Numbered from the stretch's first letter, positions 1 through 10,075 are shown. The stretch is 64,000 nt of DNA from Nocardia stercoris (GCF_003696265.1 NZ_RFFH01000001.1:992001-1056000), one strand, 5' to 3'. Program-made: numbers and translations. The notes: generated by a model not told the origin, from the letters alone.

Positions 1-428
1 GTATCGGCCGGTAACCGCAGGAACGTACGCACGATCTGGCGATCCATCGGATACGACAGGGCGTCCATCACGCGGTCGACCGGTACCCAGCGCAGGACGT
101 CCACCTCGGAATTGGGCTCGAATTTCCCGTCGCACACCCACGCCGCCCAGTAGTCGACCCGCTTCAGCTTGCGGTGACCGGTGATCGGATAGGTGACGTG
201 GCCCAGGAAGCGGCCCAGGCGGCAGTGCAGGCCGGTCTCCTCGGTCACCTCGCGGGCCGCGGCCACCATCGAGGTCTCACCGGGATCGAGTTTGCCCTTG
301 GGCAGCGACCAATCGTTGTACTTGGGCCGGTGCACGACCGCGATCTCGAGCGCACCGCCCGCACCGTGGCGCCACAGCACCGCACCCGCGGCCCGGATCA
401 CCGTGACCGCGGCCTCGGATCGGGTCAC
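1..428 (-). CDS. mutT1: MutT1-like NUDIX hydrolase, partial (3' end outside window)
   Basis: NUDIX pyrophosphohydrolase that cleans up oxidised or unwanted nucleotides. The frame opens with GTG at 428 and overlaps the ppk stop by four bases (GTGA), so it is translationally coupled to ppk. The visible part reads [17 protein letters not shown], then [19 protein letters not shown], then REVTEETGL. This forms a complete NUDIX box (G-x5-E-x7-REVTEE-TG) at about residues 45-67. In mycobacteria MutT1 follows ppk and carries a C-terminal histidine phosphatase domain. That part would lie beyond the window edge and cannot be confirmed. It is not marked by any intact standard start upstream other than the coupled GTG. 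Confidence 0.85.
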   Translation of the reverse strand, partial: MTRSEAAVTVIRAAGAVLWRHGAGGALEIAVVHRPKYNDWSLPKGKLDPGETSMVAAAREVTEETGLHCRLGRFLGHVTYPITGHRKLKRVDYWAAWVCDGKFEPNSEVDVLRWVPVDRVMDALSYPMDRQIVRTFLRLPAD

Positions 429-2599
429 TGATGCTCCGGCCGTCGCAACCGCATGAGGTAGGCCTGATGGTCACGGACGTGACCGCCGACCTGTTCCGGA
501 TCGGGGCTGGCCCGCCAGCTGCCGTCGGGTTCCAGCACCCAGCAGCGGGTCGTGGGATACAGGGCGGAGTCGAGGATCTCGGTCAGCTGCTCGCACGCAC
601 GCGGATCCTTCACCTGCGCGGTCACTTCCACGCGGCGATCGAGGTTGCGGTGCATCATGTCCGCGCTGCCGATCCAGAACTCCTCTTGCGCCTGGAAGTG
701 CAGGATGCGCGAATGTTCCAGGAAGCGGCCGAGAATCGAGCGGACGTGGATGTTCTCGCTCATCCCCGGGATGCCGGGACGCAGCCCGCAGATGCCGCGC
801 ACCACGATCTCCACCGGAACACCGGCCTGGGACGCGCGATACAGCGCGTCGATGATCTGCTCGTCGACGATCGAGTTGACCTTCAACCGAATTCGCGCCG
901 CGGCGCCCTGCTCGGCGAGCGCGATCTCGCGTTCGATCCGCTCGATGATGCCGGTCCGCACCCCCAGCGGCGCCACCATCAGGTTGCGGTAGTTGGCCTT
1001 TCGCGAGTACCCGGTGAGCGAGTTGAACAGGTCGGTCAGGTCGGCGCCGATTTCCGGTGCGGCGGTGAGCAACCCGACGTCCTCGTACAGGCGCGCGGTC
1101 TTCGGGTTGTAGTTTCCGGTGCCGATGTGGCAGTACCGCCGGATGGTGGCGCCCTCGCGGCGCACCACCAGACAGGTCTTGCAGTGGGTCTTGAGGCCGA
1201 TCAGGCCGTAGACCACGTGCACGCCGGCTTGTTCCAGCGCGCGCGCCCACTTGATGTTGGCCTGTTCGTCGAAGCGGGCCTTGATCTCGACCAGCGCCAC
1301 CACCTGCTTGCCGGCCTCGGCGGCGTCGATGAGCGCGTTGACGATCGGCGAGTCACCGGAGGTGCGGTACAGGGTCTGCTTGATGGCCAGCACCTGCGGG
1401 TCCGCGGCGGCCTGCTCGATGAACCGCTGCACGCTGGTGGAGAACGAGTCGTACGGGTGCTGTACGAGTACGTCGTTCTCGCGCAGGGCGGCGAAAACGT
1501 TTCGGGGCGTTTCGCGTTCGCCGAAGGCCGGTGGGGTGGCGGGCACGTAGGGCGCGTCCTTGAGCGCGGGACGGTCGACGCCGTACACCTCCCACAGGCA
1601 CGACAGATCCAGCAGGCCGGGCACCTGGATCACGTCGGCGGGGTCGACATCCAGTTCGCGCAGCAGCAATTCGAGCATGTGCTCGGTCATGTCGTCGGAG
1701 ACCTCGAGCCGCACCGGCGAACCGAACCGGCGGCGGGCGAGCTCACGCTCCAGCGCCTGCAGCAGGTCCTCGTCACGGTCCTCGTCGACCTCGAAATCGG
1801 CGTTGCGGGTGATCCGGAACGAATGGTGTTCGACCACATCCATTCCCGGGAACAGCTGGTCGAGGTGCGCCGCGATCAGGTCCTCCATCGGAAGGAACGC
1901 CGCCACAGCCGAATTCGATCCCTCGAGGGACACGTTGCGGCGCACCCGCACGAAGCGGTCCACGTTGTCGGGCACCTTCACGCGAGCGAAGTGCTCGCCG
2001 CCGGTGTCGGAATCCTTCACCGTCACAGCCAGATTCAGGCTCAGGCCGCTGATGTAGGGGAACGGGTGCGCGGGGTCGACCGCCAGCGGGGTCAGCACCG
2101 GGAACACCTGGTCCTGGAAGTACCCGGACAGCCGCTGCCGTTCGTCGTCGTCGAGCTCGGCCCAGCTGATGATCTCGATGCCGGTGGCGCGCAGCGCCGG
2201 ATTGACCTGGTCGAGAAAGACTTTGGCGTGCCGGACCGCGAGTTCCTGAGTGCGGACCGCGATCAGGGCGAGCTGTTCGCTCGGGGTCAGGCCGTCGGCC
2301 GAGCGCACCGACAGGCCGGTCTCGGCGCGGCGCTTGAGCCCGGCGACCCGGACCATGTAGAACTCGTCCAGATTGGAGGCGAAGATCGCGAGGAACTTCG
2401 CGCGCTCCAGCAAGGGTTCGGAGCGATCCTCGGCCAGGGCGAGGACCCGGGCGTTGAAGTCCAGCCAGCTCAGCTCACGGTTCAGATAACGATCGGGTGG
2501 CAAACTCCTGGTCACCGCGGTGTCTGCCGCCGGAGTCGCCGCCGGGGGCGGGACCGGTAGTCGCGGCTGCTGCACGATTTCCGTTTCACTCACCCTCAT
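425..2599 (-). CDS. ppk: polyphosphate kinase 1
   Basis: Reversibly transfers the terminal phosphate of ATP onto polyphosphate. At about 724 aa it has the normal PPK1 size, with N-terminal helical, head and two C-terminal phospholipase-D-like domains. The autophosphorylated histidine lies in [10 protein letters not shown] (His491) and the second active-site histidine in FLEHSRI (His629). The substrate segment IKQTLYRT is also present. Three in-frame starts cluster at 2605, 2599 and 2593. The ATG at 2599 is chosen because an AGGGA motif lies about six bases upstream. A proline/alanine-rich leader of about 35 residues precedes the conserved [14 protein letters not shown] segment. The gene runs into mutT1 with a four-base overlap, and fbiD lies 68 bp upstream on the same strand. 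Confidence 0.96.
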   Translation of the reverse strand: MRVSETEIVQQPRLPVPPPAATPAADTAVTRSLPPDRYLNRELSWLDFNARVLALAEDRSEPLLERAKFLAIFASNLDEFYMVRVAGLKRRAETGLSVRSADGLTPSEQLALIAVRTQELAVRHAKVFLDQVNPALRATGIEIISWAELDDDERQRLSGYFQDQVFPVLTPLAVDPAHPFPYISGLSLNLAVTVKDSDTGGEHFARVKVPDNVDRFVRVRRNVSLEGSNSAVAAFLPMEDLIAAHLDQLFPGMDVVEHHSFRITRNADFEVDEDRDEDLLQALERELARRRFGSPVRLEVSDDMTEHMLELLLRELDVDPADVIQVPGLLDLSCLWEVYGVDRPALKDAPYVPATPPAFGERETPRNVFAALRENDVLVQHPYDSFSTSVQRFIEQAAADPQVLAIKQTLYRTSGDSPIVNALIDAAEAGKQVVALVEIKARFDEQANIKWARALEQAGVHVVYGLIGLKTHCKTCLVVRREGATIRRYCHIGTGNYNPKTARLYEDVGLLTAAPEIGADLTDLFNSLTGYSRKANYRNLMVAPLGVRTGIIERIEREIALAEQGAAARIRLKVNSIVDEQIIDALYRASQAGVPVEIVVRGICGLRPGIPGMSENIHVRSILGRFLEHSRILHFQAQEEFWIGSADMMHRNLDRRVEVTAQVKDPRACEQLTEILDSALYPTTRCWVLEPDGSWRASPDPEQVGGHVRDHQAYLMRLRRPEHQ

Positions 2600-2667
2600 G
2601 ATCATTCCCTATTCCCTCGGCGATGCCTATCGAGCACCGCTGTCCAGCCACCGCGATCCGATGGCGA

Positions 2668-3351
2668 TCATCCAGCACACGTGTGACCGGGTGCGGCGCC
2701 GCACGTGACGTCCCGGTGAACCGGCCATGGCAGGTCATCGAGGACCGCCGCGGTGGCCCGCCCGACACCCAGCGTCACCGCCGCCGACAGGTCCGCCGCG
2801 GTGTCCACGTCCAGGCGCAGGCCCGGCCACGACCCGGTCGGCTCCACCGCGCCCGAACCGAGATGCCGTACCGCGGAATCCGGCCCGAAGCGGGGGTCCA
2901 GGGCCGCCGTTTCGGCGCGGGCCAGCAGCGCGGCGGTGCCCTCGCCGGTGTGGTCGCGGACCAGCGCGCGCCCCCGCGCGGGCGCGACGGCCAGCAGGTG
3001 CCGCACCTCCGACGGGCGCAACGCCGGCAGGTCGGCTTGCAGCGCAAGCACATCCACCGGCCCGGTAGCGCGCGCGGCGGCGGCACCGGCGGACAGCGCC
3101 GCATTCAGACCGGCGGCCGGATCGGGCAGGACGTGCGCACCGAGTTCGCGCGCGGTCGCGGCGACCGTCGCATCGGGGGTGACCACGGTGACCGCCCCGA
3201 CACCACCCGCCGCCGCGGCCGTCACGGTGTCGGTCAGCATCGCCAACACCAGCCGGGCGCGCGCGGCAGCGGGCAGCCGGTCGGCGAGCCGGGTCTTGGC
3301 CAGCTCCAGACCCTTCACCGCGATGACGGCGTGGACGGTGTGCGCACGCAT
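2668..3351 (-). CDS. fbiD: phosphoenolpyruvate (2-phospholactate) guanylyltransferase FbiD/CofC
   Basis: Makes the guanylylated three-carbon donor used to build the side chain of coenzyme F420. In actinobacteria the substrate is phosphoenolpyruvate, by established work on FbiD. The 227-residue protein has the nucleotidyltransferase fold signals [15 protein letters not shown] near the N-terminus and the [14 protein letters not shown] motif at about residues 100-113, with a C-terminal [11 protein letters not shown] segment. The first codon is ATG at 3351. The gene lies between ppk and gpsA exactly as in M. tuberculosis (Rv2983). It is divergent from gpsA with about 83 bp between the start codons. 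The other F420 genes are not in the window. Confidence 0.92.
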   Translation of the reverse strand: MRAHTVHAVIAVKGLELAKTRLADRLPAAARARLVLAMLTDTVTAAAAGGVGAVTVVTPDATVAATARELGAHVLPDPAAGLNAALSAGAAAARATGPVDVLALQADLPALRPSEVRHLLAVAPARGRALVRDHTGEGTAALLARAETAALDPRFGPDSAVRHLGSGAVEPTGSWPGLRLDVDTAADLSAAVTLGVGRATAAVLDDLPWPVHRDVTCGAAPGHTCAG

Positions 3352-3421
3352 GAATCCATGGTCCCATGTCGCTCCGGCAACGGCCCGGCACCGTTGCTTC
3401 CGCCGGGCGGGACCCGAGTGG

Positions 3422-3427
3422 GATAGT
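3422..3427 (+). promoter_or_regulatory. possible -10 element of a leaderless gpsA transcript
   Basis: GATAGT ends eight bases before the GTG at 3435, so a transcript would start on or within a base of the start codon. No ribosome-binding site is visible there. The hexamer matches the consensus in four of six positions, so this is weaker than the ddl and thiL examples. Confidence 0.4.
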
Positions 3428-3434
3428 GGCCGAT

Positions 3435-4430
3435 GTGACGAGGGCGGCAGTGATGGGTGCGGGCTCGTGGGGTACCGCGTTCGCGAAGGTACTCAACGAC
3501 GCGGGGACCGAGGTGGCGATGTGGGCCCGGCGGCCCGAGGTGGCCGAGGCGATCACCGCCTCCAACCAGAACCCCGACTATCTACCGGGTGTCGACCTCA
3601 CCGGCATCGTCGCCGACAGCGATCCCGCCGCCGTCCTGGCCGGTGCCGACATCGTGGTGCTGGTGGTGCCGTCGCAGACGCTGCGGGCCAACCTCACCGA
3701 CTGGCGCGACGCCATCCCCGCCGGCGCGACCGTGCTCAGCCTGGCCAAGGGCGTCGAGACCGGCACCCTGCTGCGGATGAGCGAGGTGATCGCCGACGCC
3801 GGCGGGATCGGCTTCGACCGGATCGCGGTGCTGTCGGGCCCGAACCTGTCGCACGAGGTCGCCGCCCGGCAGCCCGCCGCCGCGGTGATCGCCTGCCCCG
3901 ACACCGCGCGCGCCGAACAGGCTCAGCAGGCGTGCGCCACCGGCTACTTCCGGCCCTACACCAACACCGATGTGGTGGGCTGCGAGATCGGCGGCGCCAG
4001 CAAGAACGTCATCGCGATGGCGTGCGGTATCGCCTCCGGAATGGGCCTGGGCACCAACGCCGTCGCCAGCCTGCTCACCCGCGGCCTGGCCGAGACGATC
4101 CGGCTCGGCGTCGCACTGGGCGCCAACCCGGTCACCCTCGCCGGGCTCGCCGGTGTCGGCGACCTGGTCGCCACCTGCACGTCGCCGCTGTCGCGGAATC
4201 GGTCGTTCGGGTATGTGCTCGGATCGGGCGGGTCGATGGCCGCCGCCCAGGAGGCCACTCATGGCCAGGTCGCCGAAGGTGTGAAATCGTGCACATCGAT
4301 TCGGGCCCTGTCCCAGCGGCACGGTGTCGAGATGCCGTTGACCAGTGTGGTTCATCAGATCTGCCACGAGGGGCTCTCCGTGGACGACGCCGTCGGGCTA
4401 CTGCTCGGGCGCCGCGTCAAGCCGGAGTGA
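3435..4430 (+). CDS. gpsA: NAD(P)-dependent glycerol-3-phosphate dehydrogenase
   Basis: Reduces dihydroxyacetone phosphate to sn-glycerol-3-phosphate for phospholipid synthesis in the cytoplasm. The N-terminal Rossmann motif [12 protein letters not shown] follows directly after the chosen start. Further on are [21 protein letters not shown] and [14 protein letters not shown] with the catalytic lysine. The length from GTG 3435 is 331 aa, which suits the family. An upstream ATG at 3366 would add 23 residues with no family resemblance. The order fbiD / gpsA / ddl is conserved in mycobacteria. The gene may be transcribed without a leader. Confidence 0.95.
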   Translation: MTRAAVMGAGSWGTAFAKVLNDAGTEVAMWARRPEVAEAITASNQNPDYLPGVDLTGIVADSDPAAVLAGADIVVLVVPSQTLRANLTDWRDAIPAGATVLSLAKGVETGTLLRMSEVIADAGGIGFDRIAVLSGPNLSHEVAARQPAAAVIACPDTARAEQAQQACATGYFRPYTNTDVVGCEIGGASKNVIAMACGIASGMGLGTNAVASLLTRGLAETIRLGVALGANPVTLAGLAGVGDLVATCTSPLSRNRSFGYVLGSGGSMAAAQEATHGQVAEGVKSCTSIRALSQRHGVEMPLTSVVHQICHEGLSVDDAVGLLLGRRVKPE

Positions 4431-4493
4431 CAGCGACACCCCCACCGGGCTCGCTCCCCGGCACAGGTGGATTGGAACCCCCCTGTTTCCGGG

Positions 4494-4499
4494 TACGGT
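4494..4499 (+). promoter_or_regulatory. -10 element of a leaderless ddl transcript
   Basis: TACGGT fits the actinobacterial TANNNT pattern. Its last base is seven before the A of the ddl ATG at 4506, so transcription would begin exactly on the start codon. No Shine-Dalgarno motif is present. Confidence 0.6.
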
Positions 4500-4505
4500 T
4501 TGGGC

Positions 4506-5582
4506 ATGAGTGACCGGATCAAGGTGGCGGTGCTGTTCGGCGGCCGCAGTAGCGAGCATGCGGTGTCGTGCGTCTCGGCGGGCTTCGTGCTGCGCAACCT
4601 GGATCCGGAGCGGTACGAGGTGATCCCCGTCGGGATCACCAAGACCGGCGCGTGGGTGCAGGGCAGCGCCGATGCCCGCGACCACGCCATCACCGACGGG
4701 GTCCTGCCCACGGTCGAGGACACCGGAGCCCAGCTGGTGCTCAGCGGCGGCGAGCTGCGGGAGGTGGCCGGCGACGGCGGGCCCGGCCCGGTCGACGTCG
4801 TGTTCCCCGTGCTGCACGGACCCTTCGGCGAGGACGGGACCGTTCAGGGACTGCTGGAACTGGCGGACGTGCCGTACGTGGGACCGGGCGTGCTGGCCAG
4901 CGCGGCGGGCATGGACAAGGAGTTCATGAAGAAGCTGCTGGCCGCCGACGGGCTGCCGGTCGGCGACTACGTGGTGCTGCGGCCGGGGGTCGCGGAACCG
5001 ACTGCGGCGCAACGGGACCGGCTCGGCCTGCCGGTGTTCGTCAAGCCCGCGCGCGCCGGATCCTCGATCGGTATCACCAAGGTCGACCGGTGGGAGGACC
5101 TCGGCGCCGCGATCGCCTTTGCGCGACAGCACGATCCGAAGGTGCTCATCGAGGCGGCGATCGTCGGACGCGAAGTCGAGTGCGGTGTCCTGGAATTCCC
5201 GGACGGCCGGATGCAGGCCAGCGCGATCGCGGAGATCCGGATGCCGGAGGAGGGCGAGCTGCCCGACTTCTACGACTTCGACACCAAATACCTCGACGAC
5301 GTCTGTGAATTCGACATCCCGGCGAAGCTGAACGACGATGCCGCCGACCGCATCCGGGAGCTGGCGGTGCGGGCGTTCCGCGCCCTGGACTGCCAGGGAC
5401 TGGGCCGCGTCGACTTCTTCGTCACCGAGCACGGACCGGTGATCAACGAGATCAACACCATGCCCGGCATGACCTCGATCTCGATGTACCCGCGCATGTG
5501 GGACGCCGCCGGCGTCGACAACCGCACCCTGCTCGGCACTCTGGTCGAGACCGCGATCGCTCGGGGCACCGGCCTGCGCTGA
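4506..5582 (+). CDS. ddl: D-alanine--D-alanine ligase
   Basis: ATP-grasp ligase that joins two D-alanines for the peptidoglycan stem peptide and is the target of D-cycloserine. The 358-residue protein starts [13 protein letters not shown] and continues with the N-terminal motif RSSEHAVSC. The central ATP-grasp region includes [16 protein letters not shown]. The C-terminal metal and catalytic segment is [15 protein letters not shown] followed by ISMYPRMW. The ATG at 4506 is preferred over an upstream in-frame ATG at 4467 because it begins at the conserved fold and has a -10 element seven bases before it. It follows gpsA by 75 bp on the same strand. Confidence 0.96.
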   Translation: MSDRIKVAVLFGGRSSEHAVSCVSAGFVLRNLDPERYEVIPVGITKTGAWVQGSADARDHAITDGVLPTVEDTGAQLVLSGGELREVAGDGGPGPVDVVFPVLHGPFGEDGTVQGLLELADVPYVGPGVLASAAGMDKEFMKKLLAADGLPVGDYVVLRPGVAEPTAAQRDRLGLPVFVKPARAGSSIGITKVDRWEDLGAAIAFARQHDPKVLIEAAIVGREVECGVLEFPDGRMQASAIAEIRMPEEGELPDFYDFDTKYLDDVCEFDIPAKLNDDAADRIRELAVRAFRALDCQGLGRVDFFVTEHGPVINEINTMPGMTSISMYPRMWDAAGVDNRTLLGTLVETAIARGTGLR

Positions 5583-5586
5583 GCCG

Positions 5587-5592
5587 TACCCT
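5587..5592 (+). promoter_or_regulatory. -10 element before the DUF6191 gene
   Basis: TACCCT lies seven to eight bases before the GTG at 5600. This is the same spacing as at ddl and thiL and again suggests a leaderless transcript, although readthrough from ddl is also possible. Confidence 0.45.
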
Positions 5593-5599
5593 GGGCGGG

Positions 5600-5905
5600 G
5601 TGATCGTTGCGATGACCATCCCGGGACTGGCGGTACTGATCGTGGTGCTGGCGTGCGGTGAGGTGTTGTATCGCAAGGTGACCGGGCGGGCCGCGCTGCC
5701 GTGGATGCGCGACGACACCCGCCACGGGGTGGGGGCGATCGGGCTGGAGCAGTTCGACGCCGCCTTCAATCCCGCGCGACGGCACGAGTTCGAGGAGCGG
5801 GAGACCATGTCGATGTACCGGGAGAATCCCGGCGACGGCACCCCGGGCGAGTCCGAGCTCGACTTGGACTCCGGGCGGGTGCGGCTGCCGCGGAATCCCG
5901 GTTAG
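5600..5905 (+). CDS. DUF6191-like small membrane-associated protein
   Basis: About 101 residues of unknown function. It begins VIVAMTIPGLAVLIVVLACGEVLY, a single hydrophobic segment, with ATG 5612 as an alternative start. A soluble tail follows with GVGAIGLEQFDAAFNPARRHE and EERETMSMYR. This arrangement (one transmembrane segment, a Gly-rich turn, the AFNP-x-x-RHE-x-EE motif and a charged C-terminus) matches an actinobacterial family recorded as DUF6191. That name is from memory of the pattern. The gene is 17 bp after ddl and may be co-transcribed with it. Confidence 0.65.
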   Translation: MIVAMTIPGLAVLIVVLACGEVLYRKVTGRAALPWMRDDTRHGVGAIGLEQFDAAFNPARRHEFEERETMSMYRENPGDGTPGESELDLDSGRVRLPRNPG

Positions 5906-5938
5906 GTCGCGTGGTCGACGACCGCCGCGCGAACCGCC

Positions 5939-6310
5939 TCAGCTCGCGGACGAGCTGCCGGTGAGCCACTCGGCCAGGACGGCAGCGTCGCTGATGTCGA
6001 CCGCCTTCGAGCCGGTGAGCAGGGTGACCGGGCCCCGCTCGGCGTACTCGCGCAGCTGATCGGCGGCCGCCGCGTGGTCGGCGTCGGTGAGTTCGGCCAG
6101 ATAGCGGCGGCGGAACTCGGGGAACAGGTCCGGCTGGTGTCCGTACCACTTCCGCAGTTCGGGGGATGGCGCGATATCGCGCAGCCAGGCGGTCAGGTCC
6201 AGCGTCTCCTTGCGGATGCCGCGCGGCCACAGGCGATCGACCAGGATCCGAGCGCCGTCGTCAGGGTGTACCAGGTCGTACGCCCGGCGGTACCGCACAC
6301 GCTCGGTCAT
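5939..6310 (-). CDS. DUF488 family protein (YeaO-like)
   Basis: A 123-residue protein of the DUF488 family, with the typical N-terminal segment ILVDRLWPRGIRKE, the central KWYGHQPDLFPEFRRRY and the C-terminal VTLLTGSKAVDISDA. The biochemical role of the family is not settled. The ATG at 6310 is the only sensible start and lies seven bases after the DUF3515 stop on the same strand, so the two are probably one transcript. Its serine-rich end GSSSAS is not conserved. The family call is firm, the function is not. Confidence 0.85.
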   Translation of the reverse strand: MTERVRYRRAYDLVHPDDGARILVDRLWPRGIRKETLDLTAWLRDIAPSPELRKWYGHQPDLFPEFRRRYLAELTDADHAAAADQLREYAERGPVTLLTGSKAVDISDAAVLAEWLTGSSSAS

Positions 6311-6317
6311 CGGCGAC

Positions 6318-6947
6318 TCAATTCGGAATCGGTGCGGGATCCATCGGCTGGGCGGGCAGATTCTTGGTGATCAGGTCGGAGACCGTCTGCAGCGCGGTCG
6401 GGCCGGCGCTGTCGGGGAGGGTGACCGCGATGTAGGTGCCGCGGTCGACGACGTACCAGGTGCCGGCGTTCGCGCCCGTGTTCGGGTCGCGGACCTGGAA
6501 CCAGTTCACGGTGTCGATCACCTGCAGGCCGGCGGCCTTGGTGAACTCCTGCGGGCGTTCCAGGCCGCAGCGCAGGACGATCGCCTCACCGCCGTCGGCC
6601 TGCTGCCAGGCCGCGGCGGCGGCCGGCGCCGGCTGGGCCAGCTCGGAACGGGTGTAGGAGCCGAGCGAGTCCGGGAGCAGCGGCAGCAGGGTGTGGCAGT
6701 TCGCGCTGTCGGCCTGCGGCGCCGGCGCCGAGCCCAGCGCGAGCGGCTCGCGGCCGGGATGCTGCCGGGCCAGGACCGCCATGACCAGGACACCGACGAT
6801 CAGCATCACGGGCAGGGCGATGGCGGTCGCCAGGACGGCGGGGGACAGCTTGGGGAGGTCGTCGGAGCCGGTGGTGGCCGCCTCGGCCGTCGCGTCGGCC
6901 GCCTCGGTCTCGTCCGTGGCCGGTCCTGACTGATCGCTGCTGCTCAT
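6318..6947 (-). CDS. DUF3515 membrane-anchored protein
   Basis: This 209-residue protein is the counterpart of the protein found between ddl and thiL in mycobacteria (Rv2980 in M. tuberculosis). It has an acidic N-terminus of about 40 residues and one transmembrane segment, AVLATAIALPVMLIVGVLVMAVL. The extracellular domain carries Cys in ANCHTLLPLLPD and in LRCGLERPQEF, plausibly disulphide-bonded, then WFQVRDPN and GTWYVVDRGTYIAV. Several longer in-frame openings exist upstream, but the ATG at 6947 starts just before the acidic leader. It is encoded divergently from thiL. Function is unknown and an envelope location is inferred. Confidence 0.85.
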   Translation of the reverse strand: MSSSDQSGPATDETEAADATAEAATTGSDDLPKLSPAVLATAIALPVMLIVGVLVMAVLARQHPGREPLALGSAPAPQADSANCHTLLPLLPDSLGSYTRSELAQPAPAAAAAWQQADGGEAIVLRCGLERPQEFTKAAGLQVIDTVNWFQVRDPNTGANAGTWYVVDRGTYIAVTLPDSAGPTALQTVSDLITKNLPAQPMDPAPIPN

Positions 6948-7074
6948 CCGGCTGTCGTTCTCCGTTCCGCGCTGCTGACACCGCTGTGGCGAGCCTAGCG
7001 AATCCGGTCGTGTGATCCGCACCGCGCAGCGTTGTCCGCCGGGCGCGGGTTCCGGGACGGGGGTGCGCGGGCGG

Positions 7075-7080
7075 TACGGT
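7075..7080 (+). promoter_or_regulatory. -10 element of a leaderless thiL transcript
   Basis: TACGGT, the same hexamer as upstream of ddl, ends seven bases before the G of the thiL GTG at 7087. Transcription would therefore start on the initiation codon. No Shine-Dalgarno motif is seen. Confidence 0.6.
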
Positions 7081-7086
7081 CGGTGC

Positions 7087-8061
7087 GTGAACAGCGGGCC
7101 GACGGTGCGGGAACTGGGGGAGTTCGCGTTGATCGCGCGGATCAACCGTGGGCGGGTGCAGGCGCCGGACGTCCTGGTGGGGCCGGGAGACGACGCGGCG
7201 GTCGTGGGGGCGCCGAGCGGGCGGTTCGTGGTGACCACCGACATGCTGGTGCAGGACCGGCACTTCCGGCTGGACTGGTCCGGGCCGGGCGATATCGGGC
7301 GGAAGGCGATCGCGCAGAACGCGGCCGACGTGGTGGCCATGGGGGCGGTGCCGACCGCGTTCGTGGTGGCCCTCGGGTGCCCGGCGGATACGCCGGTCGC
7401 GTTCGTCGACGAGCTGGCGGACGGGTTGTGGGCGGAGGCGCGGCGGGCCGGCGGGTCGATCGCGGGCGGTGACCTGGTGCGCAGTCCGCTGCTGGTGCTG
7501 TCGGTCACCGCGTTCGGTGATCCGGCGGGGCGGGAGCCGGTGTTGCGGTCGGGCGCGCGGCCGGGGGACGTGGTGGCCGTCGCGGGAGTTCCGGGGCGGT
7601 CCGCCGCCGGGCTCGCGGCCTTCGTGGCCGGCCGCGCTGACGAGCCGGAGATGATCGATGTCGTTGCCGCGCACCGGGTTCCGCGACCGCCGTATCGCGC
7701 AGTGCTGGATCTGGTGGCGGACAGCGGGATCCACGCCCTCACCGATGTCTCGGATGGGCTGCTCGCCGACCTCGGGCATATCGCCGAATTGTCCGGTGTC
7801 GCAGTGGATCTGGACAGTGCGACATTGCGCGATCCGCTGCTGGATCCGGTCGCGGCGGCACTGGGCGGCGAGCCGCTGGCGTGGGCGCTGCGCGGCGGGG
7901 AGGACCACGCGTTCGCCGCCACCTTCGAGCCGAACCGGCCGCTGCCGCCAGGCTGGCGGGCGATCGGCAGCGTCGGACCAGGTCACGGGGTCACCGTGGA
8001 CGGTGCGGCGTGGTCCGGAAGTGCGGGGTGGGAATCCTTCTCGGCCGAGACCGGTGAGTAG
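7087..8061 (+). CDS. thiL: thiamine-monophosphate kinase
   Basis: Phosphorylates thiamine monophosphate to the active cofactor thiamine diphosphate. The 324-residue protein has the PurM/ThiL-type N-terminal motif [10 protein letters not shown], then [11 protein letters not shown] for metal-ATP binding. [15 protein letters not shown] follows, and [15 protein letters not shown] at about residues 225-239. The GTG at 7087 is chosen over a GTG at 7012 because the conserved fold begins at [10 protein letters not shown] and a -10 hexamer sits exactly seven bases before it. It is followed by ung, as in mycobacteria. Confidence 0.94.
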   Translation: MNSGPTVRELGEFALIARINRGRVQAPDVLVGPGDDAAVVGAPSGRFVVTTDMLVQDRHFRLDWSGPGDIGRKAIAQNAADVVAMGAVPTAFVVALGCPADTPVAFVDELADGLWAEARRAGGSIAGGDLVRSPLLVLSVTAFGDPAGREPVLRSGARPGDVVAVAGVPGRSAAGLAAFVAGRADEPEMIDVVAAHRVPRPPYRAVLDLVADSGIHALTDVSDGLLADLGHIAELSGVAVDLDSATLRDPLLDPVAAALGGEPLAWALRGGEDHAFAATFEPNRPLPPGWRAIGSVGPGHGVTVDGAAWSGSAGWESFSAETGE

Positions 8062-8096
8062 CCCGGGGCCGACCCCGCGCCCCGCGGGTCTGGTTG

Positions 8097-8102
8097 TAAG
8101 TT
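8097..8102 (+). promoter_or_regulatory. -10 element before ung
   Basis: TAAGTT ends nine bases before the ung ATG at 8111. A transcript from here would have a leader of at most two or three bases. Confidence 0.45.
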
Positions 8103-8110
8103 GTTCCGCT

Positions 8111-8788
8111 ATGGGCGCGAAACCGTTGGCGGAGATCATCGATACCGGCTGGGCCGAGGCGTTGGCCCCCGTTGCCGAGCGGATCACCGAGATGGGTGAA
8201 TTCCTGCGACTGGAGAACGAGGCCGGGCGTGGTTACCTGCCGCGTGGCGAGAACGTGCTACGTGCGTTCCAGCGTCCGTTCGACAAGGTGCGGGTACTCA
8301 TCGTCGGCCAGGACCCGTACCCGACGCCCGGTCACGCCATGGGCCTGAGTTTCTCTGTCGCGCCGGATGTTTCGCCGGTGCCGCGCAGCCTGGCCAATAT
8401 CTTCTCCGAGTACACCAAGGACCTCGGGCACCCGACGCCGAGCTGCGGCGACCTGTCACCGTGGTCCGACCAGGGCGTGCTCATGCTGAACCGCGTCCTC
8501 ACCGTGGCTCCCGGCCAGCCCGCCTCGCACCGGGGCAAGGGCTGGGAGGCGGTCACCGAGCAGGCGATTCGCGCGCTGGTGGCCCGCGACCAGCCGCTGG
8601 TGGCCATCCTGTGGGGCCGTGACGCGGCCACCCTCGAGCCCATGCTCGGGTCGGTGCCCTACATCGAATCCGCCCATCCCTCACCGCTGTCCGCCTCCCG
8701 CGGCTTCTTCGGTTCCCGCCCGTTCTCCCGGACCAACGAACTGCTCGAAGGTCTGGGTGCCGCGCCTGTGGACTGGCGCCTGCCCTGA
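8111..8788 (+). CDS. ung: uracil-DNA glycosylase, family 1
   Basis: Removes uracil from DNA to start base excision repair. The 225-residue length is typical. Motif 1, [19 protein letters not shown], holds the catalytic aspartate (Asp68). The uracil-binding and DNA-insertion loop is present as [21 protein letters not shown], shown here to its 20th residue (SRTN closes the motif). The segment LMLNRVLTV is the conserved central strand. The ATG at 8111 follows thiL by 49 bp and starts [11 protein letters not shown]. It is confidently assigned. Confidence 0.96.
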   Translation: MGAKPLAEIIDTGWAEALAPVAERITEMGEFLRLENEAGRGYLPRGENVLRAFQRPFDKVRVLIVGQDPYPTPGHAMGLSFSVAPDVSPVPRSLANIFSEYTKDLGHPTPSCGDLSPWSDQGVLMLNRVLTVAPGQPASHRGKGWEAVTEQAIRALVARDQPLVAILWGRDAATLEPMLGSVPYIESAHPSPLSASRGFFGSRPFSRTNELLEGLGAAPVDWRLP

Positions 8789-8855
8789 CCCCCGCGGCGG
8801 CGCCGCTCGTGATGTACCGCATTCCATGACCATTCGCCGAGTCAGGAGTTTGTGT

Positions 8856-9098
8856 ATGCCGATCACGTTCCGCGGCGCCGCGTTCGCCGGTGCCGCCCTC
8901 GCCGTCCTGGCCGGTCCGGCTGTCGCACAAGCCGATCCGGTGCTGCCGGTCCAGCCGGTGGCCGCGCTGTGGGATCCCCAGACCGGTTCGTCCTCGATCT
9001 CCTCGAACGTGACCGCCACCACCGCCTGCCTGGTGCAGACCGTCGTGCAGTCCCTGTCCGGCGGGCCGGCGCTGAACTGCGTGAACGGCGCCCGCTAG
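8856..9098 (+). CDS. small secreted protein with one Cys pair
   Basis: An 80-residue protein with a clear signal peptide (MPITFRGAAFAGAALAVLAG, cleavage expected after AVAQA). The mature part is about 53 residues with two cysteines (TTACLVQ and LNCVNG), likely one disulphide. A good AGGAG ribosome site at 8844-8848 supports ATG 8856 over an out-of-context ATG at 8826. It resembles the many small exported proteins of Nocardia, and I do not recognise a functional family. It ends four bases into the oppositely oriented AraC gene. Confidence 0.75.
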   Translation: MPITFRGAAFAGAALAVLAGPAVAQADPVLPVQPVAALWDPQTGSSSISSNVTATTACLVQTVVQSLSGGPALNCVNGAR

Positions 9099-10024
9099 GG
9101 ACCGTCACGCCGCCATGCCGACGGGCCGACACCGGTGACCCGTTTGAACGCGACACTGAAGGCGAACGGGTCTCCGTACCCGACGCGGCGGGCGATCGCT
9201 GCCACGGTGTCGTCGGTGTCGCGAAGTGCGTCGGCGGCCAACGTCATTCGCCATTCGGTGAGGTAGGTCAGCGGCGGATGCCCGACGACCTCGGTGAAGC
9301 GCGCGGCGAACCGGGCGCGGGACAGGCCCGCCGCGGCGGCCAGCGTGGCGACGGTCCAGCCGGCGCCGGGATCGTCGTGCATGGCCTGCAGTGCGCCGCC
9401 CAGCTGCGGGTCGGCGGTGGCGAGATACCAGCCCGGCGGCGTGAACCCCGGTCGGTCCAGTAGTCCGCGCAGGGACAGCACCAGCACCGATTCCAGCAAA
9501 CGGTGCAGCACCGCGTCCTGGCCGGGCTCGGATCGGGAGGCCTCGGCGGCAAGGAGATTCAGCAGAGTGCCGACGCGGGGATCGGCGGGCGTGACCGAAA
9601 CTTCGGGGAGCAGGTCCAGCAGGCGGGCGCCGACCGCGCCGTGCAGCCGATACGCGCCGCGCAGCAGGCCGTGGGCCGAGCCGTCGCCGTAGGTGCGGGC
9701 CGCGAGCGGGCGGATGGCGGCCACCTCCGATCCGAGGAGGATCTTGCGTCCGTCCTTGATCAGTGCCTGCGGTGCCGTCGCCGGGTTGTCGGCGACGGTG
9801 TATCCGGTGGCCTTGACGACCATGACGGCGTCGGCGCCCAGCGGAGCGTCGTGGCCGCTGTCGGTCCGCAGATGTGCCGGGCCACCGAGCGTCGCCAGCA
9901 CGACGATCTCGTCGTCGCCACCCGCGGCGAACGCCAGCGACCACGGCGGACTCTGCCGCAGCAGGTGGACGTCGGTATGACCGACACGGGCGCGGATCAG
10001 CAGGTCGCTCAACACATCCACCAC
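9095..10024 (-). CDS. AraC-family transcriptional regulator with cupin N-terminus
   Basis: A 309-residue regulator. The N-terminal half resembles the cupin_6 sensor of the AraC regulators that govern oxidoreductase genes (VHLLRQSPPWSLAFAAGG, LAARTYGDGS). The C-terminal 100 residues hold two helix-turn-helix units (VATLAAAAGLSRARFAARF, and AAIARRVGYGDPFAFSVAFK). Both candidate starts are GTG codons at 10024 and 10021. It is divergent from an NmrA-like reductase gene, which is the usual arrangement and the likely target. The intergenic space holds a 21-bp-phased direct repeat. Confidence 0.9.
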   Translation of the reverse strand: MVDVLSDLLIRARVGHTDVHLLRQSPPWSLAFAAGGDDEIVVLATLGGPAHLRTDSGHDAPLGADAVMVVKATGYTVADNPATAPQALIKDGRKILLGSEVAAIRPLAARTYGDGSAHGLLRGAYRLHGAVGARLLDLLPEVSVTPADPRVGTLLNLLAAEASRSEPGQDAVLHRLLESVLVLSLRGLLDRPGFTPPGWYLATADPQLGGALQAMHDDPGAGWTVATLAAAAGLSRARFAARFTEVVGHPPLTYLTEWRMTLAADALRDTDDTVAAIARRVGYGDPFAFSVAFKRVTGVGPSAWRRDGP

Positions 10025-10047
10025 CGCAACGGTAGACGATCACCGAG

Positions 10048-10075
10048 GGATCGTGGACTGATTCCCATGGATCGT
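10048..10075. promoter_or_regulatory. candidate AraC-type operator (phased direct repeat)
   Basis: The heptamer GGATCGT occurs at 10048-10054 and again at 10069-10075, exactly 21 bp apart, which is two turns of the helix. Tandem half-sites on one face are what an AraC-family protein with two helix-turn-helix units per subunit recognises. The element lies midway between the divergent starts at 10024 and 10104. Confidence 0.5.
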